Source: Lentisphaerota bacterium (GTDB taxonomy: Bacteria; Verrucomicrobiota; Lentisphaeria; Victivallales; Victivallaceae). From it: 64,000 nt of DNA. The notes under the pieces are model-generated. The model did no database searches and was not told the origin of the DNA. It was given only the letters and a program-made list of their open reading frames with translations. Location: the NCBI GenBank assembly GCA_017134815.1, contig CP071032.1, positions 1,856,001 to 1,920,000 of the forward strand, read 5' to 3'. Below, piece by piece: positions 52,385-61,232 of this stretch (position 1 is the stretch's first letter; every line of letters starts with the position of its first letter). A program made the translations under genes and the position numbers.

Positions 52385-53842
52385 TCAGTCAAGTAATATA
52401 TCACAAAGTCGCTGATTAGTCACAATTTTTTTCAAAAAATTAAGATGAGGATAAAATTCCCCAACCTGGCAAAGATTGTGGGAATCACTGCCAAGGCTGA
52501 TTTTCACCCCTTTGGCAATGCAGATGCGAAAAAACTCCAGCGGTGGATTATTGGCATGAAAATTCAGTTCCGCCGCGACATTTCCGGCTTTCAGCATTTC
52601 TGCGACCGGTTCGTATAAATGACGCGGCAGCGGTTTTCCCCGCCTCCTGAAAATCCTGAAAGGATGAGCAAGCGCATTCACCCCGGAATTTATCACGGCC
52701 TGCGTCTGAGCCAGAAACTCGGCTTCGACCTCTTTCATGGGAGCACGGGAAGCCGTCGATGCCAGACAGTGAACCGCACCGTTGCGGAATTCCAGCTTGT
52801 TATTAATTTCCGGCATGATTATTGGAGCTCCGTCAATATCATAGTCAAGCTCCATCCCGCAGCCCGTGTTTGGAGAAGCTTCACCGGCATGCAGCTCAAA
52901 GAATTCTTCGGTGCGGTCTTCAATTTCCGAATTATTCAGTCCTTTGTAAAAATATTGATTCTCGCGATAATTTTTCTCACTCTGATAAAGGTGAGCGGTG
53001 TGCTCAGTAACATAAATTTTTCTCAAATTGAAAGCTTTTGCCAGACGTTCAGTCCGGGCGATGTCCATATTTTGATTGCAGTATGCCAGTTTTGTGTGAA
53101 TGTGATGGTCACAGAGTTCCAATTCTTTCGGCATAGCCAAGGCTTCATCAATACGTGAACATTGCCCAAGATGATCCACTTCAATAATACTGTACTTGAA
53201 AGGTTTTTCCCGGAGAGCGGGACAGGCATTATAGGTTATACCGTCGGCAGCGTCGTAACAAAAACCGGCATGGTAGTGTCCAGCCAGTGAAACCTTATAA
53301 TTATTATCACGCATAACGGAACATATCTCAGCAGCATTGGTACACCCATATTCACAACACCCGGCCTCTGGCGGAAATACCGGAACATGCTGCAAAGCAA
53401 TCAGCGTCCCCTTGAATTCCGCAGCAGCCTGCCGCATTTTCTGCAGATCTTTTTCACTCCGACGGGCTTTATATCCCGGCAGCTGTTCATCAACAAACGG
53501 CACCAGGCGGAAATTGTTTATATCTTTTATTTCCGGTCTTCCGAAAACCTTAAAGAAGCGCTCTTCATTCCCGTCGTGATTTCCGGGTATTACTGTATAA
53601 GGGGCCTGCAGCAGGTTGAGAGTTTTTTTCAAAACTCCCAGCAGTTCGACTGCGTCTTCCGACTCCGGGTCTTCGATCAGGTCTCCGCCAATAAACACAA
53701 AATCCGGCCTGATGTACCTGTTAAGGCGGCGAACTGCACGCAGAAGCAGAACATCCGCCAAGTCATCAAGGTTATCCGGCGGGAAAACGCTTTTATCGCT
53801 GCGAAAATGAATATCCGTCAGCACAGCGATCTTTATTTTCAT
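52385..53842 (-). CDS. Fused metallophosphoesterase and PHP-domain protein
   Basis: 485 residues with two metal-dependent phosphatase domains. Residues ~1-225: calcineurin-like, with DIHF, FIGGDLIED, PGNHDGNEE, LQHVPVF and AGHYHAG. Residues ~240-485: PHP, with DHHIHTKLA (HxH), VTEHTAH, ALAHPFRI and SLGSDSH. Both sets of metal ligands look complete. Fusion of these domains in this order is unusual; likely substrates are phosphodiesters, nucleotides or sugar phosphates. No signal peptide. First gene of a run with the S41 protease and a methyltransferase. Confidence 0.9.
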   Translation of the reverse strand: MKIKIAVLTDIHFRSDKSVFPPDNLDDLADVLLLRAVRRLNRYIRPDFVFIGGDLIEDPESEDAVELLGVLKKTLNLLQAPYTVIPGNHDGNEERFFKVFGRPEIKDINNFRLVPFVDEQLPGYKARRSEKDLQKMRQAAAEFKGTLIALQHVPVFPPEAGCCEYGCTNAAEICSVMRDNNYKVSLAGHYHAGFCYDAADGITYNACPALREKPFKYSIIEVDHLGQCSRIDEALAMPKELELCDHHIHTKLAYCNQNMDIARTERLAKAFNLRKIYVTEHTAHLYQSEKNYRENQYFYKGLNNSEIEDRTEEFFELHAGEASPNTGCGMELDYDIDGAPIIMPEINNKLEFRNGAVHCLASTASRAPMKEVEAEFLAQTQAVINSGVNALAHPFRIFRRRGKPLPRHLYEPVAEMLKAGNVAAELNFHANNPPLEFFRICIAKGVKISLGSDSHNLCQVGEFYPHLNFLKKIVTNQRLCDILLD

Positions 53843-54079
53843 ATAAATTCCCTTATATAACTTTAAACTTTAAGAATTTTATTCTTGCTGGCATTTTTTT
53901 CAAACTGTTATAGAATATATTACTTGAAAGAGACAAAGTCTAAGTGGTTCCGCAAAATGTGAACCGCCAAGCACTTTTTCTCTGTTTTGGCGAGTATGGA
54001 ACTTCAGTCAGACCGCCAGAAATTGTTTAACAATGCATCTCAGAATATCAGATTTTACAAATAATTCAGGGAGAAGATA

Positions 54080-54811
54080 ATGAATACAAGTTACATGAAT
54101 CAGGGAAGCAGGTCGGCAATGAGCACCATGGCACAGAGTCGAGTGGTAATAGGTTATATTAACCGGGTTTACGGCTGGATGTGCGGAGGACTGGCGTTGA
54201 CTGCACTGATAGCATATTTCGGGGCCCAGAGCCCGACTCTGGTAAAACTCCTGCGGGCAAACCCGGTTATCCTGATTGGAATTATTGTAGCTGAACTGGT
54301 TCTGGTCGGCGTTCTGTCCTTTGGTCAGCGCAAACTGAATTATGCCGCTTCACTTTTGTGCTTTCTTGGATACGCTGCACTGAACGGAATCCTTTTTTCC
54401 ATGATTTTTCTGGTATATACCGGCGGTTCCATCGCATCGACTTTTTTTGTTACCTCCGGCACTTTCGGAGCAATGAGCTTATATGGTTATGTCACCAAAC
54501 GCGACCTGACAACTATTGGCAATATCTGCTTTATGGCGCTTATCGGGCTGATTATTGCTTCAGTAGTGAATATTTTTATTGCCAGCTCTGCGCTCTACTG
54601 GATTGTGACTTACGCCGGTATCCTGATTTTTGTCGGACTCATTGCGTATGATACCCAGAAGATAAAGCAGATGGCTATGGCCATGGGAAATGATCTGGCA
54701 GAAACGGATACCGGAAAAAAATACGCTATTATGGGCGCCCTGACTCTGTACCTTGACTTTATCAATCTGTTCATCCTGCTGCTGCGTATATTCGGCCGCG
54801 GCCGTGATTAA
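54080..54811 (+). CDS. Bax inhibitor-1/YccA family membrane protein
   Basis: 243 residues with seven hydrophobic helices. Family hallmarks: N-terminal 'VIGYINRVYGWMCGGLALTALIAYFGA', 'GTFGAMSLYGYVTKRDLT' and the C-terminal 'LIAYDTQKIKQMA' with 'ALTLYLDFINLFILLLRIFG' (paired Asp of the pH-sensing di-aspartyl site). YccA-like members bind FtsH; others leak calcium. GGGAGAAGATA precedes the ATG. No close operon partners except the metallo-hydrolase 105 bases downstream. Confidence 0.93.
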   Translation: MNTSYMNQGSRSAMSTMAQSRVVIGYINRVYGWMCGGLALTALIAYFGAQSPTLVKLLRANPVILIGIIVAELVLVGVLSFGQRKLNYAASLLCFLGYAALNGILFSMIFLVYTGGSIASTFFVTSGTFGAMSLYGYVTKRDLTTIGNICFMALIGLIIASVVNIFIASSALYWIVTYAGILIFVGLIAYDTQKIKQMAMAMGNDLAETDTGKKYAIMGALTLYLDFINLFILLLRIFGRGRD

Positions 54812-54916
54812 GCGTTCCTAATAATATGATGTAGTTTATTCTGAATCTGAGTTTCAGGATCGAGTATATTGCGTATTACATTTATAAATTATTTACTTTT
54901 TTAAGGAGACGGCACC

Positions 54917-55522
54917 ATGCCGCAAATTACCGTTGAACCTGTCGGATTACTGGAGACAAACTGCTATCTGGTTTATGTCGAGCCCACCGGCAGACTGTAT
55001 ATTATCGACCCCGGCGCCGACCCGGATGTAGTAATTGCCGATGCTAATAAATATGAATATGATGAAGCGGTTATCCTGCTGACTCATGCCCATGTTGACC
55101 ATATAGGCGCGGTGTCGCAAATTGCCCGCAAGCTCAATGTCAAACAGATTTATCTGCATAATGATGGAGTGGCACTCTACAAAAGTCCGGATAACCATTT
55201 AATGCCTTATGTGCAGCGAGCTGAAAACCTGCCGGATGTAACACAGGAAATCAGTAAGCCTGATTTTGAAATTATTGAAACCCCGGGCCATACACCTGGA
55301 GGCGTATGCTTTTACTTCAAGGCAATTCCCGCGTTATTTGTCGGGGATACACTGTTTGCCGGATCAATTGGGCGCACTGACCTGCCGGGCGGCAATTCTG
55401 CGCAGCTTATCAAATCCATCCGTGAAAAACTAATGATTTTACCCGACGACCTCAAGGTCTACCCGGGACACGGTCCGACTTCAACAATCGGACGTGAAAA
55501 GAAAAGTAATCCTTTTCTTTAG
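54917..55522 (+). CDS. Metallo-beta-lactamase fold hydrolase (YcbL/glyoxalase II-like)
   Basis: 201 residues. Metal ligands: THAHVDHIG (HxHxDH), ETPGHTPGG, VGDTLFAGSIGRTDLPGG and YPGHGPTSTIGREKKSNPF. Close to YcbL-type hydroxyacylglutathione hydrolase-like enzymes, possibly acting on S-acyl thiols. Strong AAGGAG ribosome site. A terminator-like hairpin follows. Confidence 0.9.
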   Translation: MPQITVEPVGLLETNCYLVYVEPTGRLYIIDPGADPDVVIADANKYEYDEAVILLTHAHVDHIGAVSQIARKLNVKQIYLHNDGVALYKSPDNHLMPYVQRAENLPDVTQEISKPDFEIIETPGHTPGGVCFYFKAIPALFVGDTLFAGSIGRTDLPGGNSAQLIKSIREKLMILPDDLKVYPGHGPTSTIGREKKSNPFL

Positions 55523-55534
55523 CCCTGTATTGTT

Positions 55535-55566
55535 CAGGCTTGAGAATCAGCAGATTCTCAAGCCTG
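55535..55566 (+). terminator. Long hairpin after the metallo-hydrolase gene
   Basis: Perfect 14-bp stem CAGGCTTGAGAATC/GATTCTCAAGCCTG with an AGCA loop, 12 bases after the stop. Followed by CAGCCAAACTTTTC rather than a clean T-run, so termination may need help. The ~335 bases after it up to 55900 hold no gene. Confidence 0.6.
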
Positions 55567-55900
55567 CAGCCAAACTTTTCTGTAAAATATAAACTTCCGC
55601 ATATTTTCCATCAGTATCATTTATTTATATCAAATTCTATTTTATTCCCTCCTGTCCCTACCTGAACATACTTTTAACATAAAAAACTTTTCTCCACAGG
55701 AACAAACTTAGAAACCGGAACTCTATATCTTTACGAAGAAGATACTAAGTTTTATTAGGTATTATGTGTAGGAATTACCTTTCAATCCGGTAAAATGACA
55801 ACCATACCGGGCTTCTTTATTTCATCTTCTGAGACAGCACCACCATGCTGTCCCGTTATTGTGTCGAAAAAGAACAGTTGCTTAATCTGGAGAAAAGTTA

Positions 55901-57364
55901 ATGATTGATCAAATGAGAAAATTCGGTAAACTGCTGACTGTCGCAATGGTATTTGCCTCTATCTGCTGCAGTGGAGTCGCGGCAAGTACTGAAAAGCCAG
56001 TCAGTCAGCTGGTAATTTTTGGGGACAGTCTTTCGGATATTGGAAATTTCCCCGCAAACTACTACTCGGCTGCCGCCGGGAAGAACGCAGATGCCGCAAC
56101 GGCATTAAGTGACCTCACTACCAATTTTTATGTCCCGGTATGCAGTCCGGTTTTTATCGGAGAACAGGCATACACTGTTCCGATGGACTTAATTTTCAGC
56201 GGGTATAATGAAGCGTTCTCGTTGTCTGACCTGCAGCAGTTTGACCGTTACCTGCCGGCACAACCTCCGATTGACCAGGTCAAAAGAGAATGGCACAGCT
56301 ACCTCTGGCCGCAGTTTTTGATAAGCTACCTGAATAGTGATGACATGATTGAGGCTTCCGGAACCCAACTCTGGCCATGGACAGTCTGGGCGGACTGGGC
56401 CGGCAAAAACGATCAGCAAAAAACCGCGGCACTGCAGCAGGCCTCTGTAAATTACGCCTGGTCAGGAGCTATGTCCGACAATCAGTATCACTATCCAAAC
56501 GGCGATGTGGTTTCAGGTGCTACCTTGCAGGAAATGAAAACAGCGTGGCTAGCCTATCTTAATGACAGACAAAACTATAATCTTGAAAATACAATTATTG
56601 TCCCTGGTCTTTTGAAGCAGATTGATTTTTTCATCCAGGATGTTAAAAGCGGGCGTATAAAAGTCAATAACAGGACCGTTTATACAGTATGGAGCGGCGG
56701 CAATGACTTGTTTAACGCGTTCAACTCACTGCTTAACGGCGGCTCCAAGACAGCTGCCCTGAAAACACTTACCTATCAGACGGTTGTCTGCAACTTTAAA
56801 GCTGTTTACCGGCTGATTAAAGAGGCAAAAGCCCAGAAAGTATATGTGTTCAACCTTTTTAACGTCAACATGACACCCCGTATCAACAGTGACGCCGCCT
56901 ATAGCAAATTCTATATAAAATTCATAATAAACACCCTGACCGTTCTCTACAACAAAGAGATGCAGGCTGCAGCAGGGATCATAAATAAGTTTGTCTGCAA
57001 CGGCCGACAGGTGGTGCAGATAGTAGATGTTAACAAACTTTTTGACGCAATGTCTAAAGGCAAAAAAGTAACCGGCACTTCACTGTATGACGGCGATTAC
57101 AGCGTTTTAAAATTTGCCCCGACCTATGGAGAAGCCGGAGAACTTTCGGCAGGCGGTGAATACTTCACTGCTGAAGCGTCAAAAGCCAATAACGCCGGGT
57201 ATATGTTCTGGAACGGAATTCATCCAGGAATGCAGGTTGAAAATGTAATTGGCTATGTACTTAAGAAAGCTGTCGCTGCAACCAGGACGGAACCGGCAGC
57301 CCCAGCCAAAGTGAGCTGGAGCTCTACACTCAATAAAATTAAAAATGCTGTTCAGGGTTTTTAA
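55901..57364 (+). CDS. Secreted GDSL/SGNH lipase-like hydrolase
   Basis: 487 residues. Signal peptide 'LLTVAMVFASICCSGVAAS' (a lipobox-like ICCSG is also visible). Block I is VIFGDSLSDIGNFP with the nucleophilic Ser; block III is VWSGGNDLF; block V is FWNGIHPG, where the usual Asp of DxxHP is Asn, so the catalytic His is kept but the helper acid is changed. COG3240-type phospholipase/lecithinase family. GGAGAAAAG precedes the ATG. It faces another SGNH enzyme gene across a shared terminator. Confidence 0.85.
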   Translation: MIDQMRKFGKLLTVAMVFASICCSGVAASTEKPVSQLVIFGDSLSDIGNFPANYYSAAAGKNADAATALSDLTTNFYVPVCSPVFIGEQAYTVPMDLIFSGYNEAFSLSDLQQFDRYLPAQPPIDQVKREWHSYLWPQFLISYLNSDDMIEASGTQLWPWTVWADWAGKNDQQKTAALQQASVNYAWSGAMSDNQYHYPNGDVVSGATLQEMKTAWLAYLNDRQNYNLENTIIVPGLLKQIDFFIQDVKSGRIKVNNRTVYTVWSGGNDLFNAFNSLLNGGSKTAALKTLTYQTVVCNFKAVYRLIKEAKAQKVYVFNLFNVNMTPRINSDAAYSKFYIKFIINTLTVLYNKEMQAAAGIINKFVCNGRQVVQIVDVNKLFDAMSKGKKVTGTSLYDGDYSVLKFAPTYGEAGELSAGGEYFTAEASKANNAGYMFWNGIHPGMQVENVIGYVLKKAVAATRTEPAAPAKVSWSSTLNKIKNAVQGF

Positions 57365-57371
57365 AGAAAAA

Positions 57372-57399
57372 GCGGCAGGATTTATAAAAATCCTGCCGC
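57372..57399 (-). terminator. Terminator shared by the two convergent SGNH genes
   Basis: Twelve-bp stem GCGGCAGGATTT/AAATCCTGCCGC. On the minus strand it is followed by TTTTTCTTT, so it best serves the gene ending at 57419; it lies seven bases after the other gene's stop. Confidence 0.8.
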
Positions 57400-57418
57400 A
57401 CAAATGGGAGGTATTAAT

Positions 57419-58621
57419 TTAATAAATAGTAGCTGGCAGCAGCCCTTGGTTTTCAATAAAAGCCTTTAATTTAGCAGCGAATTCGCCGGCAAAAGCTTTT
57501 GTCGGATGATGTCCATTACCTTCCAGGCCCACAGGGTAAAAGTATAAGATTTTAGGATCCGGACTTGTCGGGTCATTATTAAAATCACTTACCACCTTCT
57601 GGACAGCATCCCAGTATGCAGAGTGGTCAAGTGAACTGTAAGTCCCCCATAAAGTTAATATTATAACAGCGTCCGGGTTCATTACTCTAATGTCACTTAC
57701 AAACGTTTTGAGCGCAGCTGCATATTTATTTGGACCGTCAGCGTCCTGATTCAAAAAATAACCTGTCATGTCATTGGTACCGATATTTACAACGACAATG
57801 TTTGCATGCTCTGCTGGCAGAATGTTGTTACTTAGTTTATCATAACTGTATTGCAGCTGGTTATAAAAATCCGATAATTTTTTCTGCCAGTAAGGGGTAT
57901 TGGATATCGCTATCCCTGACAGTGCCGTATAAACCGCATTGATGGTAGAAACTGAAAGGTCCGGGCATAAATCTTTTTTAAGCTGTTGGGTGGTCTGGAA
58001 GGCATAGCTTATTCCCAGGTCGGAATCTCCGTAGGTACCACCGTTGGTGCCGTCAAAAAAGCCAGCAGTAATTGAATCTCCGTAAAAAGCGATTGTCTTG
58101 CGGATACTTGACTTACCAGCAATAATCGAATCACTGTTCAAGGCAATTTGCTTGAGGTTGACCAACGCTGTCGCTTTTTTGGAAGAGGTATCATCCGCCT
58201 CAGTTATTCTTAGAACTTCAATATGATAGGTTTTAGTTGAATCAGGCAGAGTCACATCTTGAGAGACCTCCTGAGTTGAGAGCGCAACCGGAACTGAAAT
58301 CAAAGTCTCTTTTACTTCAGTACTCCCCTCATACACAAAGATCCGGTATTTTACAGCTTGATAAGAGCCGTTTGGCGCGGCGTTTGACTGCAGAGTGACA
58401 GTAAAGCCGCTGCCCTGAACATTAAATCCTACACCGCTACCCTCCCAGTTCATCACGTTTATACCGTTTTGATTTGTGTTATAGCGCCCCAGGTAAGTAA
58501 TCCTCGTATCTGAGGGCAGGACTGTTTCACCCGCTGTCCCGGCAAAAGCCGGTACTGCCTTAAAGTTTGAAAACAACAAAATTAACATAAATAGAAAGGT
58601 TGAAGCAGCTGTTTTTTTCAT
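57419..58621 (-). CDS. Secreted SGNH esterase with CE2-like architecture
   Basis: 400 residues. Signal peptide 'FLFMLILLFSNFKAVPAFA'. Residues ~38-165 form a beta-rich jelly-roll-like domain ('TRITYLGRYNTNQNGINVMNWEGSGVGFNVQGSGFTV') as in carbohydrate esterase family 2; then an SGNH domain with AFYGDSITAGFFDG, VNIGTNDMT and GNGHHPTKAFA (catalytic His). The dyad-like lack of a nearby Asp matches CE2 enzymes, which deacetylate plant or microbial polysaccharides. Likely extracellular, perhaps acting with the chitinase. Confidence 0.83.
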   Translation of the reverse strand: MKKTAASTFLFMLILLFSNFKAVPAFAGTAGETVLPSDTRITYLGRYNTNQNGINVMNWEGSGVGFNVQGSGFTVTLQSNAAPNGSYQAVKYRIFVYEGSTEVKETLISVPVALSTQEVSQDVTLPDSTKTYHIEVLRITEADDTSSKKATALVNLKQIALNSDSIIAGKSSIRKTIAFYGDSITAGFFDGTNGGTYGDSDLGISYAFQTTQQLKKDLCPDLSVSTINAVYTALSGIAISNTPYWQKKLSDFYNQLQYSYDKLSNNILPAEHANIVVVNIGTNDMTGYFLNQDADGPNKYAAALKTFVSDIRVMNPDAVIILTLWGTYSSLDHSAYWDAVQKVVSDFNNDPTSPDPKILYFYPVGLEGNGHHPTKAFAGEFAAKLKAFIENQGLLPATIY

Positions 58622-59161
58622 AGTTAGCTCCTGTAGAAATTAATGACCCAATTAAAAAAATTATTGCCAGTTGCAGTTGTAAACATAAAAATGAATTACA
58701 AAATTTCACCAGACAGTATTTCTGTGCGGCAGTGCAATAATTAATCCCTTCATTTTATATTAGAATGGTTCCTCCCTGCAAATGTTCCAATGCTGGCAAA
58801 CTTTAAATGAATTTGACTTAAGAAAGAACTAAAGCTTTTTCACAAGGCAAACTATAAGATTTAAATATAATAAAAGACAGATTATTATCGAGTTACAATT
58901 TCTATTATTTTTTTACATTTTTCATTGAACATTAATGTCCAAATACAGATCTATAACAGCAAAGAAAAAGAGACTGTTGCGTATAAGTGTGTAAGTATTC
59001 AGTTATGACTGTCAGTGAGGTCCTTATCTCAAAACAAATCCTGAACTGAACCTATCTTGCCTGTTAATATTCCCAAGTCCTATAAAATGCTCAGGTCGAT
59101 AAAGACTTAACAGTCCTCCTTTTTTATTTGATTTTTTCCGGCAGACAACGAGAGACGGAAA
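58622..59161. other. Intergenic region, AT-rich, no gene seen
   Basis: 540 bases between divergently transcribed genes. No coding frame or RNA gene recognised. Presumably holds both promoters. Confidence 0.5.
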
Positions 59162-59192
59162 CTGTTTTAAACAAATTCACGAATTAAAACAG
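59162..59192 (+). promoter_or_regulatory. Inverted repeat next to the ribosome site of the lyase-like gene
   Basis: Arms CTGTTTTAA (59162-59170) and TTAAAACAG (59184-59192) separated by 13 bases. The second arm runs into AGGA, the likely ribosome site of the gene starting at 59204. It could be an operator or a hairpin that limits translation. Confidence 0.45.
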
Positions 59193-59203
59193 GATCGAAT
59201 TGA

Positions 59204-60880
59204 ATGAACAAGAGAAAATTGCCTATCGCCTTTATTGCTGTCTTTGTTGTATTTTTTTGTATAAAATCATTTTCCAGCACTGTTATTCTTGGAAAAAAGC
59301 CCATAACCCCAGAACAAATTATAAGGATAGCTTACGGAGCTAAGGTAAAAATTGCTCCAGAGGCTTTTTCCAGAGTACAAACTGGTTTTAAAATTTTGAT
59401 CAGGGCAGCAGAAACCGGACATGAAATTTACGGACTGACCAATGGGGTTGGGGAAAATAAAGACCAGAGAGAAATCAATCCTGATGGCAAATTGTCAGAG
59501 GCAGTTGTAAAAGCTTCAGAAGAATTTAACAGATCTTTAATTCAGGCACATTGCGCGGCACTGGGCAAGGCTATGAGTATACAACTGGCAAGAGCGGTAA
59601 TGGCCACAAGGCTCAATAACATGCTCTCAGGTAATTCCGGAGTAAGCCCCAGGGTGGTAAAAATGCTGGCAGCTTTTCTCAATAGAGATGTGACACCTGA
59701 AATTCCAGAGTTCGGGTCAATTGGCGAAGCCGATATTACAGTTCTGGGACATATTGGACTTGCCATGATTGGCAAAGGGAAAGCCTATTATAAAGGAAAG
59801 TTGCTGCCGGCAGCAAAAGCCCTCAGCCAGGCCGGCCTCTCACCGATTGTACTGTTTGGCAAAGATGCACTGGCAATAATAAGCTCAAATGCATACTCTT
59901 CAGCACTGACAGCTTTTGCGTTAGTCAAACTCCACCATCTATCTAAAATATACAAACTGGTTTACGCAGCAAGTCTTGAAGGACTGAACGGCAATGTAAA
60001 CCCGTTTATGAAAGCAGCATTGCAATTGCGCCCCTTTCCTTATGCGAGCCGGGCAGCCGCTCAAATCAGGAAATATCTTAAAGGGAGTTATCTCTGGTCT
60101 CAAGATGAACAAAGAGCTCTTCAGGATCCTCTCAGTTACAGATGCATTGCTTTTATTGCAGGCAATCTTGACCGCTCCATTGCCAGTGTTGACAACCTGA
60201 TGAAAATCCAATATAACTCATCAGATGACAATCCGGCAGTTGTTTTAAGTTACAAAAATGAGAACTCTGATTATGCACACAAGAAAATAGGCGTTAAGTA
60301 TAATAACTCCAGTTGTGCTGTAGTTCCTACGGCAAACTTTGACCCGGTCATCTGGGCTGCAGGTTTCGAGCAGGTTTCGCTTGCACTGGGAATCTGCTCA
60401 AAGGCTGCGACAGCAAGAACCTTGAAACTGTCAAAAACCCAGTTCACTAACCTGTCACGCTTTTTAGGTACCAGAAACACAACTCACGCTTACGGAGCAA
60501 TACAAAAGCCTTTTGTCGCCCTCAATGCAGAAAATGAATATCTTGCTAATCCTATAATGCTGAATTTTGAACCAGTGGCTGGAGACATTGAGGATTTTGC
60601 AACAAATGCTCCTCTGGTTTTAAACAAGGTGTTGAAACAGATTGATAATTTGTACGGTATACTGGCGTTTGAACTGTTGCACTCGGCTCAGGCTCTGGAC
60701 CTGCGAAAGCAAAAAAATCCCCGTCTCAAGTTGTCATACGCGACTCAACTTCTTTTCAATAAATACCGGCAAGTGGTTAAGTTCATGGATAAGGACAGGG
60801 CTTTTTCCGATGACATAAAAAAATCAACAGCCTTTCTTGAAGATCTGGACATAAATCAATTTGAGCATTTACAAATCTAA
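59204..60880 (+). CDS. Exported ammonia-lyase (HAL/PAL) homologue lacking the MIO tripeptide
   Basis: 558 residues. N-terminal export signal or anchor (IAFIAVFVVFFCIKSFS). The rest is the lyase class I-like fold of histidine/phenylalanine ammonia-lyases: YGLTNGVG (catalytic Tyr76, usual YGVNTGFG), NRSLIQAHCAALG, PEIPEFGSIG, QDPLSYRC, SSDDNPAVV, and 'GDIEDFATNAPLVLNKVLKQIDNLYGILAFELLHSAQALDLR'. Where active members have Ala-Ser-Gly, which cyclises to the MIO electrophile, this one has Glu175-Ala176-Asp177; the NGT loop is also SSN. It is therefore unlikely to work as a normal MIO ammonia-lyase and may have a different or binding role outside the cytoplasm. No pathway neighbours. Confidence 0.85.
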   Translation: MNKRKLPIAFIAVFVVFFCIKSFSSTVILGKKPITPEQIIRIAYGAKVKIAPEAFSRVQTGFKILIRAAETGHEIYGLTNGVGENKDQREINPDGKLSEAVVKASEEFNRSLIQAHCAALGKAMSIQLARAVMATRLNNMLSGNSGVSPRVVKMLAAFLNRDVTPEIPEFGSIGEADITVLGHIGLAMIGKGKAYYKGKLLPAAKALSQAGLSPIVLFGKDALAIISSNAYSSALTAFALVKLHHLSKIYKLVYAASLEGLNGNVNPFMKAALQLRPFPYASRAAAQIRKYLKGSYLWSQDEQRALQDPLSYRCIAFIAGNLDRSIASVDNLMKIQYNSSDDNPAVVLSYKNENSDYAHKKIGVKYNNSSCAVVPTANFDPVIWAAGFEQVSLALGICSKAATARTLKLSKTQFTNLSRFLGTRNTTHAYGAIQKPFVALNAENEYLANPIMLNFEPVAGDIEDFATNAPLVLNKVLKQIDNLYGILAFELLHSAQALDLRKQKNPRLKLSYATQLLFNKYRQVVKFMDKDRAFSDDIKKSTAFLEDLDINQFEHLQI

Positions 60881-61232
60881 TGCCCGGCTGGAAGAAAGCT
60901 GTGCATGGCACTTATTCTAAAAATTTGAACTGCTGAAATATTCAGATCGATCACGGGCGATCAATTATTTATTTCAAGTAACGTGAAAAGTACGTTTTTA
61001 TTATTCAGCCATATGTTCTGCACACTTTCAGCGCATTGGAGGATACGGTCTGGATTAATGTTCTTTCCCGAAAACATGACAGTGGCAATCCTGATTTTCA
61101 TAAAGCAACCTGAAAACTGCAGCCTGTATTTATTTTGACATATAAATGCACTGTTCAGGCTTGCGTTACCATGAAAAAACATGTAGCTTAAAACTCTGTT
61201 TCGAAACATTCTACAGCTGAAGCGAGGGACTT
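60881..61232. other. Intergenic region, no supported gene
   Basis: 352 bases. An 82-residue minus frame at 60961-61209 has no ribosome site or recognisable family and was not called. No terminator was found after the lyase-like gene. Confidence 0.4.

Noticed and set aside
60961-61209. 82-residue minus-strand frame upstream of comM
   Set aside because: No ribosome site and no recognisable features; intergenic AT-rich DNA easily gives such frames.
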